From: JAIRQX01 sp031556255
GTDB lineage: Bacteria > Chrysiogenota > Deferribacteres > Deferribacterales > JAISNW01
Assembly (NCBI GenBank): GCA_031556255.1
Contig: JAVBTI010000105.1
Coordinates: 1-64,000 of the forward strand
DNA: 64,000 bases
Direction of reading: 5' to 3'
Shown here: positions 7,906 to 15,624 of the stretch, piece after piece
Layout of the letters: each line of letters opens with the position of its first letter
Numbering within the stretch: the first letter of the stretch is position 1
Notes under the pieces: generated by a model
The model's input: the letters and a program-made list of their open reading frames with translations, nothing else
Told to the model about the DNA's origin: nothing
The model's database searches: none
Translations under genes and position numbers: made by a program

Positions 7906-8672
7906 CTCTTCACCTTAAACAGTATGCTGGGTTTGGTATTTATACCTAATGCCGCCACACGGTCGTCCGGAAAGTCGGGAAGCACGGACTCTGCGGAAGG
8001 ATATTTAGACTTCAGCTCCGTCAACGGGCCTGCGTCAAGGGCGCGATTCCAGCAGGCAGCCACACAGGCAGGTTTCAGATTATTTTTAATGCGATCCAGG
8101 CACATAGTGCATTTGGTCATTCTGGGCCTGTCAGGAGCGCCGTAAGAATAGCTGCGATATTCAGGATCGTAAAACTGCGGCGCCTCCCAGGGGCATGCCT
8201 CCCGGCAACGGCCGCATGATATGCATCCCACGTTTGAAACCAGTACAGCTCCGTATTGCGGATCTTTGGATATTATACCCATGGGGCATACCTTCACGCA
8301 CGCCGGATCTTCACAATGATTACATCCCACAGAAATATATCGGCGGTCAACTGTGCTGGAAAAAACGCCTTTACCGTCCATAGCCACCGAGCCGGTTTCG
8401 CTTGTGGTTACCCTGCGCCAGTCCTCTTTCATGTAATATTTGCGGTACAGGGCGTAATTGGTGGTTTTCGTGGCCGAATTGATAAAATAGCTGCCCTTCT
8501 CAGCCGCACCGTCAGCTACCATATATGCCGATTCATATACGGCCTTCGACGCCGGGGCCGCATTGATCGCCGCATCGCCCCTGCGCTCGTCATTCCAGTT
8601 CTTGCAGGCTGTGGTACAGGTCTTACAGCCTATGCATCTATCCTGATTAAAATAAAATCCCCACTGGTTCAT
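7902..8672 (-). CDS. DmsB-like 4x[4Fe-4S] electron-transfer subunit
   Basis: A 256-residue polyferredoxin with four cysteine motifs: CIGCKTCTTACKNWN near residue 13, CNHCEDPACVKVCP, CISCGRCREACPWEAP, and CTMCLDRIKNNLKPACVAACW. This is the DmsB/PsrB/NrfC pattern, so it should pass electrons between a donor and the Mo active-site subunit. There is no leader peptide; such subunits are exported with the Tat-bearing catalytic partner. Its SD (GGAGG) overlaps the stop codon of the dmsA-like gene, indicating translational coupling. No membrane-anchor DmsC/NrfD gene follows. Confidence 0.9.
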   Translation of the reverse strand: MNQWGFYFNQDRCIGCKTCTTACKNWNDERRGDAAINAAPASKAVYESAYMVADGAAEKGSYFINSATKTTNYALYRKYYMKEDWRRVTTSETGSVAMDGKGVFSSTVDRRYISVGCNHCEDPACVKVCPMGIISKDPQYGAVLVSNVGCISCGRCREACPWEAPQFYDPEYRSYSYGAPDRPRMTKCTMCLDRIKNNLKPACVAACWNRALDAGPLTELKSKYPSAESVLPDFPDDRVAALGINTKPSILFKVKS

Positions 8673-8682
8673 ACTTGCCTCC

Positions 8683-11600
8683 TCATTCCGGCTTCGTCAA
8701 ACTGATTTCGCATGGGCCTGACTGGGCGGGAACCGCTCCGCCGCACCAAAGGGAGTCTTCCCCGAAGTAGTCGTTTGTGAGCACATTGTCGTTGCCGCCC
8801 AAATCCACGGGTGCGGTCGTTTCAAAGAATTTGTCCGGGTTCGCTATATCCTGCCCCGTCTGCATCCACACTTTCACCATCTCCGTGGAAGAAGGACGGT
8901 ACCAGGCGCCGTGCTCTATACTTACAACCCCCGGAAGGATCTGTTGTGTCAGGTGAGCCGGAATTTTTATACAACCGCGGTCATTATATATATAAACCAG
9001 ATCCCCCTCCTTGATCCCCCGCTCACCGGCGGTAGAAGGATTAATCTTGACCACCTGCGGAAACTGGTCCTTAATAGCCGCCACGCCGTCAAACACCGTG
9101 TGTCCGCGGTTCCTTGACTTGTTCGTCATATAATAAAGTTTATAATTGCGCCCGCTGATCGGCGAATTGTATCCGGTAAAAGTGCCCAGGGGATTGGCCG
9201 ATGGAATGCTTCTGTCGAAAAACATCTCATAACCCTGTATAACCGGCTGATAACAGGCCGTGGCGCTTCTCCATCCGCCCGGGTAATAAAGAAAATCAGG
9301 CAGATCATCTGCAGGGCGTTTCGTACCGGGACGCATAGCCCTCATCGGTGAATAAAAGTTAATAAATCCGGTGGATGTGTCAAGGGTGCCTGAAGGGGTG
9401 TATGTTTTCATCGGTACGATAGGTTTGTCTTTGGGGGTAACGACTGTATACGAACCCTCCTGTTTCAGCGTATCAAGAGAAGGCAGCTCCGCGTTCGGCT
9501 GGCCGGTTGAACTTTTGTACAGGTTGGTCAGTCTCAGACTTGTAAACGCCTCTTCCCCCTTTAAATCAAACGGAACCACAAGGAGCGGGCTGGGTCCGCC
9601 GGCATTGTTCATGGCGGCATTCAGCCTGTTCCAGAGCTCGGTCTGGATTTTATCCTCCGGCCATGTATCGTACATAACATCCACTGCTTTCTGTCTGTGG
9701 TAAAGTGTGCTCATCCCGAGCCCGGGAGAGTAAGAATCGTCTGTTTCAAGGTGCGTGCAGGCGGGCAGCACTATATCAGCCATCATTGCGGTCGGTGTCA
9801 TGACCTGATCAATAACCACGAGCGTCGGTACCTTCATATAGGCGGCCCTGTTTTTGCTGGAATTGGGATGGGTCATGATATTGTTCATATTAGAGTGGAT
9901 GACTATATCCACCTGCAGAGGCAGATAGCTGGTTATATCGAAACCAAACTGGTACTTCACGTCATTAATCAGATCCTGCTTGCGCCTATGGTCTTTTCCG
10001 GTCAATACCACATGCTGCCAGGAGGCAAGTTCAAGGTTTATCGCGGCAGCGGTTCTGGGGTCGGTAGCATTGGGTTGTGAATATATATCAACACCGCCGG
10101 CACTGAAAGTCAGTGATTCGGAGAATGAACCCATCGACATGCCTGCGAGACCGCCGCCCGATTTTTCCACATAACCGCACATGGCGGACAGGCAGAACAT
10201 CGACCACACCCATTCACTGGCATTCCATGCTCTCTGCGGGCCGCCGCCGGTCTCTATGAAAGCTGCATCGGTGGCATGGTTTGCGTATTCTGAGTACTTG
10301 AAAGCAAGGGCTTCGATCACACCGGCATTTACACCCGTCAAGCAGGAGACATAATCAAGCACCTTGGTGTATCTATCCAGTGCCTCGCCGACATTTGCCG
10401 GTACTGCCGGCTGTTCATATTTGTAGCCATCGGCGCTGCTTTTGCCCGTAGCCACTGGAGCTCCGGCCCATTCAACTTCACGGCTTTCCAGATATTCCTG
10501 ATATGACTCGCCTGCCGGAACCCTGAACTTGAACCCGTGAAGCGCCGTCCCTGAAGACAGGCTTACACCGTCCGCGTTGAAACGGTCCGAAGGCACTATA
10601 TCCCTTGTGGCTTTGATAGGAAAGTTGATCCTGTCCATTCCGGTTGCGGGCCCCTGGCTGACCACAGTGTCGTTCTCCCAGAAGCCAAAACATTTACGGG
10701 CGGACTGATCCGCGCCCACAGCCGGGTTTGTCAGATATGCGGCGCTATAGCGTTTATTCTTATAGATCACATAGGCAAGTGCGGTGGCAAGTGCCGCGTC
10801 GGTCGCCGGGCGGCATCCTATCCATCTGGGTATACTTATGGTATTATTACCTCCTCCCAGATCGGCGTGGCGGGTGTATGCATAATTCGGAAGGCCGCTG
10901 GAAAGCACCGCCGCGGCATCGGAATGATTGGCGGCTATCACAACCATCGGGATCCCGTTTTCTTTCACTTTCGCATTCAGAAAATGAGTGTGGATATTCC
11001 AATATGTAGTGCGGGTGGTATCCAGCGCCCATGTGATCATAAACTTGGTATTATATCTGTCCGTGCGGCTGTTTATCGATGCGCTGTAGCCTACCGTGTC
11101 GAACTTACCCAGATCGACACCGCCGTACGATTCGTTGCCGTACATTCTGATAAACGGCTTTTTACCGGCGTAATAAGCTATCGTGGACCAGTAATAATAG
11201 TGTGAAATAACCGGGGCATAAGGCAGGTTTTCGCTGTCCGCCCTGTCATAAGCGGCTTTCAGCTTTGTAACAACCGCATTCAGCGCTGTATCCCATGACA
11301 CGCGCTTGAAGCCGTTCGGGTCACCCTTAGGTTTTGTGCCGTCCCTCATCAGCGGATATTTGAGCCTGTCCGGCTGATAAAGGATCCCCTGGTATCCGCC
11401 ATAACAGCGGACGCACGCCCGCAGCTCCATAGGCTTGCCCAGTTCGGAGCCGTCCCACTCCGCCTGTGCATCCGCATCGGAGCCCCTCTGTTTGTCCCCG
11501 GCGGAGGTAAACCTCACAACTTTACCGTTTTTCACATGCACTTTTTGCTGGCAGCGGCTTCCACAGTTGTATGGGCCGGTTGTATGGAGAATTGTCTCCG

Positions 11601-11745
11601 TATTGGGGTCATACACAAGGCCTTCGGCGGGGGCCAGCACCTGATCGCCATTGCCGTTTGAACCGCTGCAGCCGCTGACGGCGGCGGCGGCCACGATCGC
11701 TCCGGTGGCCTGCAAAAGGCCACGACGGGTAATTTCCATCTTCAT
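8683..11745 (-). CDS. DMSO-reductase-family molybdopterin oxidoreductase, catalytic subunit
   Basis: About 1020 residues, related to DmsA-type Mo-bis-MGD reductases; substrate unknown. The N-terminus has a twin-arginine motif (TRRGLLQAT) and a lipobox-like VSGC (C26), so it may be a Tat-exported lipoprotein. The start is placed at ATG 11745, six bases after AGGAGG, rather than at an upstream in-frame codon at 11790. The [4Fe-4S] (FS0) region reads G57-x3-C61-x3-C65 ... C111-x2-C114. The first cysteine of the usual motif (as in DmsA ACTVNCGSRC) is Gly, while an extra Cys follows the last ligand (ACVRCYGG, where DmsA has ACLRGRS). The conserved Mo-ligand serine of DmsA is also not evident. Partner genes dmsB-like and torD-like follow; a MocR-like regulator precedes. 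Confidence 0.85.
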   Translation of the reverse strand: MKMEITRRGLLQATGAIVAAAAVSGCSGSNGNGDQVLAPAEGLVYDPNTETILHTTGPYNCGSRCQQKVHVKNGKVVRFTSAGDKQRGSDADAQAEWDGSELGKPMELRACVRCYGGYQGILYQPDRLKYPLMRDGTKPKGDPNGFKRVSWDTALNAVVTKLKAAYDRADSENLPYAPVISHYYYWSTIAYYAGKKPFIRMYGNESYGGVDLGKFDTVGYSASINSRTDRYNTKFMITWALDTTRTTYWNIHTHFLNAKVKENGIPMVVIAANHSDAAAVLSSGLPNYAYTRHADLGGGNNTISIPRWIGCRPATDAALATALAYVIYKNKRYSAAYLTNPAVGADQSARKCFGFWENDTVVSQGPATGMDRINFPIKATRDIVPSDRFNADGVSLSSGTALHGFKFRVPAGESYQEYLESREVEWAGAPVATGKSSADGYKYEQPAVPANVGEALDRYTKVLDYVSCLTGVNAGVIEALAFKYSEYANHATDAAFIETGGGPQRAWNASEWVWSMFCLSAMCGYVEKSGGGLAGMSMGSFSESLTFSAGGVDIYSQPNATDPRTAAAINLELASWQHVVLTGKDHRRKQDLINDVKYQFGFDITSYLPLQVDIVIHSNMNNIMTHPNSSKNRAAYMKVPTLVVIDQVMTPTAMMADIVLPACTHLETDDSYSPGLGMSTLYHRQKAVDVMYDTWPEDKIQTELWNRLNAAMNNAGGPSPLLVVPFDLKGEEAFTSLRLTNLYKSSTGQPNAELPSLDTLKQEGSYTVVTPKDKPIVPMKTYTPSGTLDTSTGFINFYSPMRAMRPGTKRPADDLPDFLYYPGGWRSATACYQPVIQGYEMFFDRSIPSANPLGTFTGYNSPISGRNYKLYYMTNKSRNRGHTVFDGVAAIKDQFPQVVKINPSTAGERGIKEGDLVYIYNDRGCIKIPAHLTQQILPGVVSIEHGAWYRPSSTEMVKVWMQTGQDIANPDKFFETTAPVDLGGNDNVLTNDYFGEDSLWCGGAVPAQSGPCEISLTKPE

Positions 11746-11865
11746 CCTTCTCCTCCTGTGAAAATGTTGATGGTTGATTAATATGATCAAACTGACGGAA
11801 AGTTAATGGCCAGAATTTTTATTTGTGAGCTGCCAGATCTATGCTAATTCAGAACAAGAGTATAT
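11746..11865 (-). promoter_or_regulatory. dmsA-like upstream region with repeated GTTGAT words
   Basis: The 120-bp gap between the regulator's stop and the dmsA-like start contains a tandem repeat GTTGATG-GTTGATT (11766-11779) followed by an inverted ATCAA (11786-11790). TTGAT-N7-ATCAA is thus an inverted repeat. MocR/GntR proteins often bind paired direct or inverted repeats, so this is a candidate operator of the regulator at 11866-13317. The half-site resembles FNR/Crp boxes, but the spacing (7 instead of 4) does not fit. Confidence 0.45.
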
Positions 11866-13317
11866 TTAACAATGTCCAAGCTGTTGTGTGACAGCATGCG
11901 CAATGGCCTGCACTCCTTTGTCCATAACGTCCAGCGGCTTGCAGAGTGCAGTCAGCAAAAGGTGGGAGGATCGGCCATGGGTGTAAACCACGCCGGGAAT
12001 GGCGTAGTAATCAGGGCAATCGAAATTGAGCTTCTGAGTATCTATACGTTCATCAAATTTAATCCAGGCATGGTAATTAATGCTCCCCTTATGCCATTCA
12101 GCTATTCCGCCCAAGTGGCGGCGCAGAATGGCATCCAACCCGTCGATCCATTGTGGAAGTACAGCACGTATGTTTTTCATGCTTTCTTCGTACAAATTTT
12201 CAACCAGCATAATATTTGCCAAAAGCTCATTCATTATTGTATGCGGCCCCGTGAACTGAGTCCTGACATCGACGATGCGTTTAGATATGGTATCCGGCAC
12301 TACCGCCCACGCCAGTTTGAGTCCGGATATGCACATACTGGCAAAAGTGCCAATGTAAATTATCTGGTCGTATTCGTCTGAAGCTTTCAGCGGCGGCGGC
12401 GGTTCCGTCCGCCATAAATCACGCAGCATGTCGTTCTCAATAACCGGAATGCGCAGTTTTTGGCAGATCGAAAGAATTTCATCCCTGCGTGTATGCGAAA
12501 ATGTTATCCCTGTTGGAAAGTGGTTGACAGGGTTCAAATAGAGCATGTTCATATTTTTACGGTTAACTTTCCGCTGAAAATCCTCCGGATCAATCCCCTC
12601 GCCGTCGTAGCTAATAGGATAATAGTTCGCGCCTATAGTATAAATATTACCCATAGCGGCGATCATATCGTTCGCCATCGTATAGTAATTCATACCGGAA
12701 CGTAAAAGGGCATGGTGTATAATATTGACAGCTTCCTGATAGCCGCTGAAAACTACAATGTTGTCGGGAGACGTATAGATGCCGTACTTTTTAAGATATT
12801 CCGCCAGCGTGTTTCTTAAAAGCGGGAGCCCGCTATGGTGCATATCATTCATAAGCTCGGAATAGCCTGCTACATGCGGTAAAAGCTCCATAGCTTTTAT
12901 AAGCGGCTCATACGGATGGAACGGCTCCTCAGCCAATCCGTAAGAGGTAAGCAGGACAGGATCTCTCTCAACCTTGTCCACCAAATCCCCAAGTGTTTTA
13001 CGGTTTGAAACCTGCAGGCCCGATGTGACAAAACGCTGCCAGTCCGGCGTTTGCCCACCCACAAGGCGTTCCCATGCGTTCTGCGACACCACTGTGCCGG
13101 AACGTGGCACGGTTTCAAGGAAGCCAGCGCTCTTGAGTTCGTCAAACGCCTCGGCAATGGTTCCCCTGCTGACCGCAAACTCGTCCGCAAGTGTGCGTTC
13201 AGAAAGACGCGTGCCGGCAGGGTAATACCCGAATTTAATCATATTTTTAATGTGCTCAGCGATCTGCTGATAAAGAGGTAACGCCGAATCCTGAACAGGC
13301 ATCCATTTTGCGCACAT
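11866..13317 (-). CDS. MocR-like (GntR-aminotransferase) regulator lacking the PLP lysine
   Basis: 483 residues: a GntR winged helix-turn-helix at about 10-80 (LSERTLADEFAVSRGTIAEAFDELK), then a class I aminotransferase-fold domain to the C-terminus. In PLP-binding MocR proteins the Schiff-base lysine lies in GTFSKxLxPxLRLGY. Here that segment is GTFASMCISGLKLAW, so Lys is replaced by Ser327. The preceding EDDYDSEF-like motif is ENDMLRDL. The codons were checked on the DNA. The protein probably does not form the usual internal aldimine; it could bind another ligand or act purely structurally. It lies between a 2Fe-2S protein gene and the dmsA-like gene on the same strand and most likely controls the latter. 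Confidence 0.85.
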   Translation of the reverse strand: MCAKWMPVQDSALPLYQQIAEHIKNMIKFGYYPAGTRLSERTLADEFAVSRGTIAEAFDELKSAGFLETVPRSGTVVSQNAWERLVGGQTPDWQRFVTSGLQVSNRKTLGDLVDKVERDPVLLTSYGLAEEPFHPYEPLIKAMELLPHVAGYSELMNDMHHSGLPLLRNTLAEYLKKYGIYTSPDNIVVFSGYQEAVNIIHHALLRSGMNYYTMANDMIAAMGNIYTIGANYYPISYDGEGIDPEDFQRKVNRKNMNMLYLNPVNHFPTGITFSHTRRDEILSICQKLRIPVIENDMLRDLWRTEPPPPLKASDEYDQIIYIGTFASMCISGLKLAWAVVPDTISKRIVDVRTQFTGPHTIMNELLANIMLVENLYEESMKNIRAVLPQWIDGLDAILRRHLGGIAEWHKGSINYHAWIKFDERIDTQKLNFDCPDYYAIPGVVYTHGRSSHLLLTALCKPLDVMDKGVQAIAHAVTQQLGHC

Positions 13318-13350
13318 CCCTGGTCATACCCCGCAGAGCGGCTTAACAAA

Positions 13351-14904
13351 TCAGATGGACTTGATAAACCCGCCATAATTATGCTGAATATACGATCGTA
13401 CGTTCGGTTCCTGAAACAGTTTCACAGCAATTACTGAAGAATCCCCCGGATTGTAAATCATAATATCCTCATGCCGTTTGGGAACAAAAGAAACAGCCGC
13501 CATGTTATCCAGAAGGCCGTTCAATTGGGCGGGGGTACTGATCACTATTGCTTCAATGTTCCCCAGATTGGATTCCGTATACTCCACGGCGTAGTGGGCA
13601 AACTTCCTCGCAAGGGCCAGGGAAGAAAGCATTTCTTGCGTTATGGTGAGGGATGATTCCTTATCCCGGTACAGATAAAACGCGTTGGCGTCGTTGTACT
13701 GTGTGATTTTCACCACATATTCAAGAGGAACGGAAGACTCAAGCCTGCTCCGGTGGTGGATCCTGAACTCACTGTCCGCAAGCTTTCTTCTCACCATCTG
13801 TGCTGCCACCTTCATAAGCAGAGGCAGGGGAAGTGAATCGGGGGCACAGAACTGCTTGACGGGAGTTATGGTGCGCAGATCGTCGCTTATATCCACAATC
13901 GGGTTCGTCCTTACAGGCACAAGGTCAAACAGGTTGGGCTGCAGCGAAGGGATATGGTTCGGTATTTTGATAATATTGTCTTCGGCGAAATAGTAGGTGT
14001 GGTCCAGCTTGTCCAGCGACAGCATCAGCCGCTTCTTCCCCTTTATGGACAGGAGGCGCAGAAACAAGCTCAGATCTCCCACTTCCGGCAGGGGACGTAT
14101 CAGCTCGCACGGAGTGGCGCCTATATCGAACGGCATATATGAAGCAATGTCAAATAGGCTTTCCCCCTCCCTGCTCGGTTCGTCGGAGAGGATTATCATC
14201 CTGTCAATGTCTTTAACTTTCAGAATATCATGAACATAGTCCGACAGCATGCCGCTTTCGATATACGGAGCCAACGATTCGGCATTTTCAACGGTCCCTT
14301 CCTGTGCAATCCCGTCTATGGCGGCGGAATAAACGAAATAACGGAGCTGCTGCTTGTTATGCACCAGTAATATACCGTCCGTGGTGGCGCTTTTCCTGGT
14401 TTCACGCGGTTTTTCCATATGTACCGGTTTATGCGGATTTCTCAGTACCGGTGGGGGCGGAGGGGACAAGGTTTCAGAGGCATGGGGCAGTTCGGCAGCA
14501 GGGGCGGGGATCTCAGCCGTGGACTGTATCTCCGGCTCCTCCGGCGGAACGGTCGATTCACCCTTATGCACAGGCTTGATGACCATATCGTTGGGTATGG
14601 AGGGAGCCATGATCTCGGTGGTATCCACAACCATATCGTCTTTTATGACTGTCTGGCACGCAAGACGGAACCCGGCATCCAGATTTATTCTGGCAAGGAC
14701 GAGCTGCTCTTTTTTGTTGGGCTTTGAGATATTTCGCTGGTTTATATGGACTTTGCATTTGCCGCACTGACCATTGCCGCGGCAGAGGGTAGGAGGGATA
14801 ACTTTTTCAGCGACAAGGGCACTGTACAGATTTGTACCTGTCTTAGCCTCTATGGCAAGGTTGCGGTTTTTTATAACTATGCGGACTGTCTTGCTGAAGA
14901 ACAT
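13351..14904 (-). CDS. 2Fe-2S protein with degenerate RACE-type (DUF4445) actin-like domain
   Basis: About 517 residues. Residues 1-95 form a plant-type [2Fe-2S] ferredoxin domain with C41-x5-C47-x2-C50-x32-C83. A Pro/Glu-rich linker (about 110-175) follows. The rest aligns by eye with the C-terminal half of DUF4445/RamA-like reductive activators of corrinoid enzymes: LTITQEMLSSLALARKFAHYA matches their 'ITQxDIRxLQLAKAA' helix. The glycine-rich ATPase signatures are lost: the DIGTT strand is absent, the usual AGGFG is ISTPAQLN, and the final GN is NPGDSS. It is therefore likely an electron carrier with a non-ATPase scaffold. ATG 14904 is preferred to a TTG at 14961. It lies downstream of methylmalonyl-CoA epimerase. 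Confidence 0.7.
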   Translation of the reverse strand: MFFSKTVRIVIKNRNLAIEAKTGTNLYSALVAEKVIPPTLCRGNGQCGKCKVHINQRNISKPNKKEQLVLARINLDAGFRLACQTVIKDDMVVDTTEIMAPSIPNDMVIKPVHKGESTVPPEEPEIQSTAEIPAPAAELPHASETLSPPPPPVLRNPHKPVHMEKPRETRKSATTDGILLVHNKQQLRYFVYSAAIDGIAQEGTVENAESLAPYIESGMLSDYVHDILKVKDIDRMIILSDEPSREGESLFDIASYMPFDIGATPCELIRPLPEVGDLSLFLRLLSIKGKKRLMLSLDKLDHTYYFAEDNIIKIPNHIPSLQPNLFDLVPVRTNPIVDISDDLRTITPVKQFCAPDSLPLPLLMKVAAQMVRRKLADSEFRIHHRSRLESSVPLEYVVKITQYNDANAFYLYRDKESSLTITQEMLSSLALARKFAHYAVEYTESNLGNIEAIVISTPAQLNGLLDNMAAVSFVPKRHEDIMIYNPGDSSVIAVKLFQEPNVRSYIQHNYGGFIKSI

Positions 14905-14983
14905 CTTCCCTACCCGATAGATCTTAACTCCATGTGTAGCGGAATTTATCTCCCATATCAAGACCTTTTATTGGGATTGTCCG

Positions 14984-15382
14984 TCACTTGTGCTGGCACA
15001 GCTCCGTCAGAACACCGTTTACACTTTTCGGGTGCACGAAAGCCACCATCATCTCATGAGCTCCTTCAACGGGCACTTCATTGATCAGACGTATTCCGCT
15101 CTCTTTGAGGGAGGCCAGCGCGGAATATATATCGTCCACTTCATAGGCTATGTGGTGCATTCCCGGACCGCGTTTTTCAAGGAAACCAGCTATGGGGCTG
15201 TCGGGCGAAGTGGGTTCCAGAAGTTCGATATGCACGTTATCCACAGTCAGAAATGCCGTCTTAACTTTTTGGGACGGCACATCTTCTATATGCGAAGGCT
15301 CCACCCCCACGGCTTTATAAAACGTCAGCGCCTCCTGAAGGTTGCTCACCGCTACTCCGATATGGTCGATTTTAGTTAACAT
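14984..15382 (-). CDS. mce: Methylmalonyl-CoA epimerase
   Basis: A 132-residue glyoxalase-fold (VOC) metalloenzyme that interconverts (R)- and (S)-methylmalonyl-CoA, linking B12-dependent methylmalonyl-CoA mutase to propionyl-CoA metabolism. The family start (KIDHIGVAVSNLQEALTFYK), the metal-binding H7, the HIELLEP and HHIAYEVDDI segments, and the C-terminal Glu in LTELCQ are all present. Length is normal. It heads the minus-strand run that continues into the degenerate RACE-like 2Fe-2S protein, which is suggestive because both families are tied to cobalamin enzymes. No mutase gene is in the window. Confidence 0.9.
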   Translation of the reverse strand: MLTKIDHIGVAVSNLQEALTFYKAVGVEPSHIEDVPSQKVKTAFLTVDNVHIELLEPTSPDSPIAGFLEKRGPGMHHIAYEVDDIYSALASLKESGIRLINEVPVEGAHEMMVAFVHPKSVNGVLTELCQHK

Positions 15383-15425
15383 CAGTTATTCCCCCTTTGC
15401 GCCAAAGGCACTTCCCTCTCTCCAA

Positions 15426-15446
15426 CTCTCCCCCGGCGGGGGAGAG
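15426..15446. repeat. CTCTCCCCC/GGGGGAGAG palindrome
   Basis: A perfect 9-bp stem (15426-15434 with 15438-15446) around GGC, preceded by CTCTCCAA. A similar 9-bp GCCCTCCCC/GGGGAGGGC palindrome stands at 59333-59353. Such hairpins are common in intergenic repeats of many bacteria and may also serve as transcript ends. Confidence 0.5.
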
Positions 15447-15469
15447 GAAGACATATCAGTCATGAATTG

Positions 15470-15615
15470 CGTTGTAGCGTGCCGAAAAACAGTTTGTCAA
15501 GCAGGATGCAATACGAGGCGCTTTTGAGGAGGCAAGCCGCAACATACTTACTGGTATGTGAGAATTGACCCAAAAAAACAACGAAGTAGTGCACCCGCAT
15601 CACAGGCCGTTTTGA
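15470..15615. repeat. Dispersed palindromic repeat, copy B
   Basis: Shares an ordered series of words with copy A at 6542-6679: GGATGC (15503-15508), a central hairpin ACATAC/GTATGT (15542-15559), AGAATTG (15561-15567), AACAACG (15577-15583) and GCATCAC (15597-15603). The outer arms (GCCGAAAAACAGTTTG on the left, CAGGCCGTTTTGAC on the right) are weakly complementary. It fills the gap between two minus-strand genes and contains no credible frame. Confidence 0.55.
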
Positions 15616-15624
15616 CCCGGCTCC

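Noticed and set aside
11774..11790. FNR box upstream of the dmsA-like gene
   Set aside because: The half-sites TTGAT and ATCAA are present but 7 bases apart; FNR needs 4. Treated as a possible MocR operator instead.
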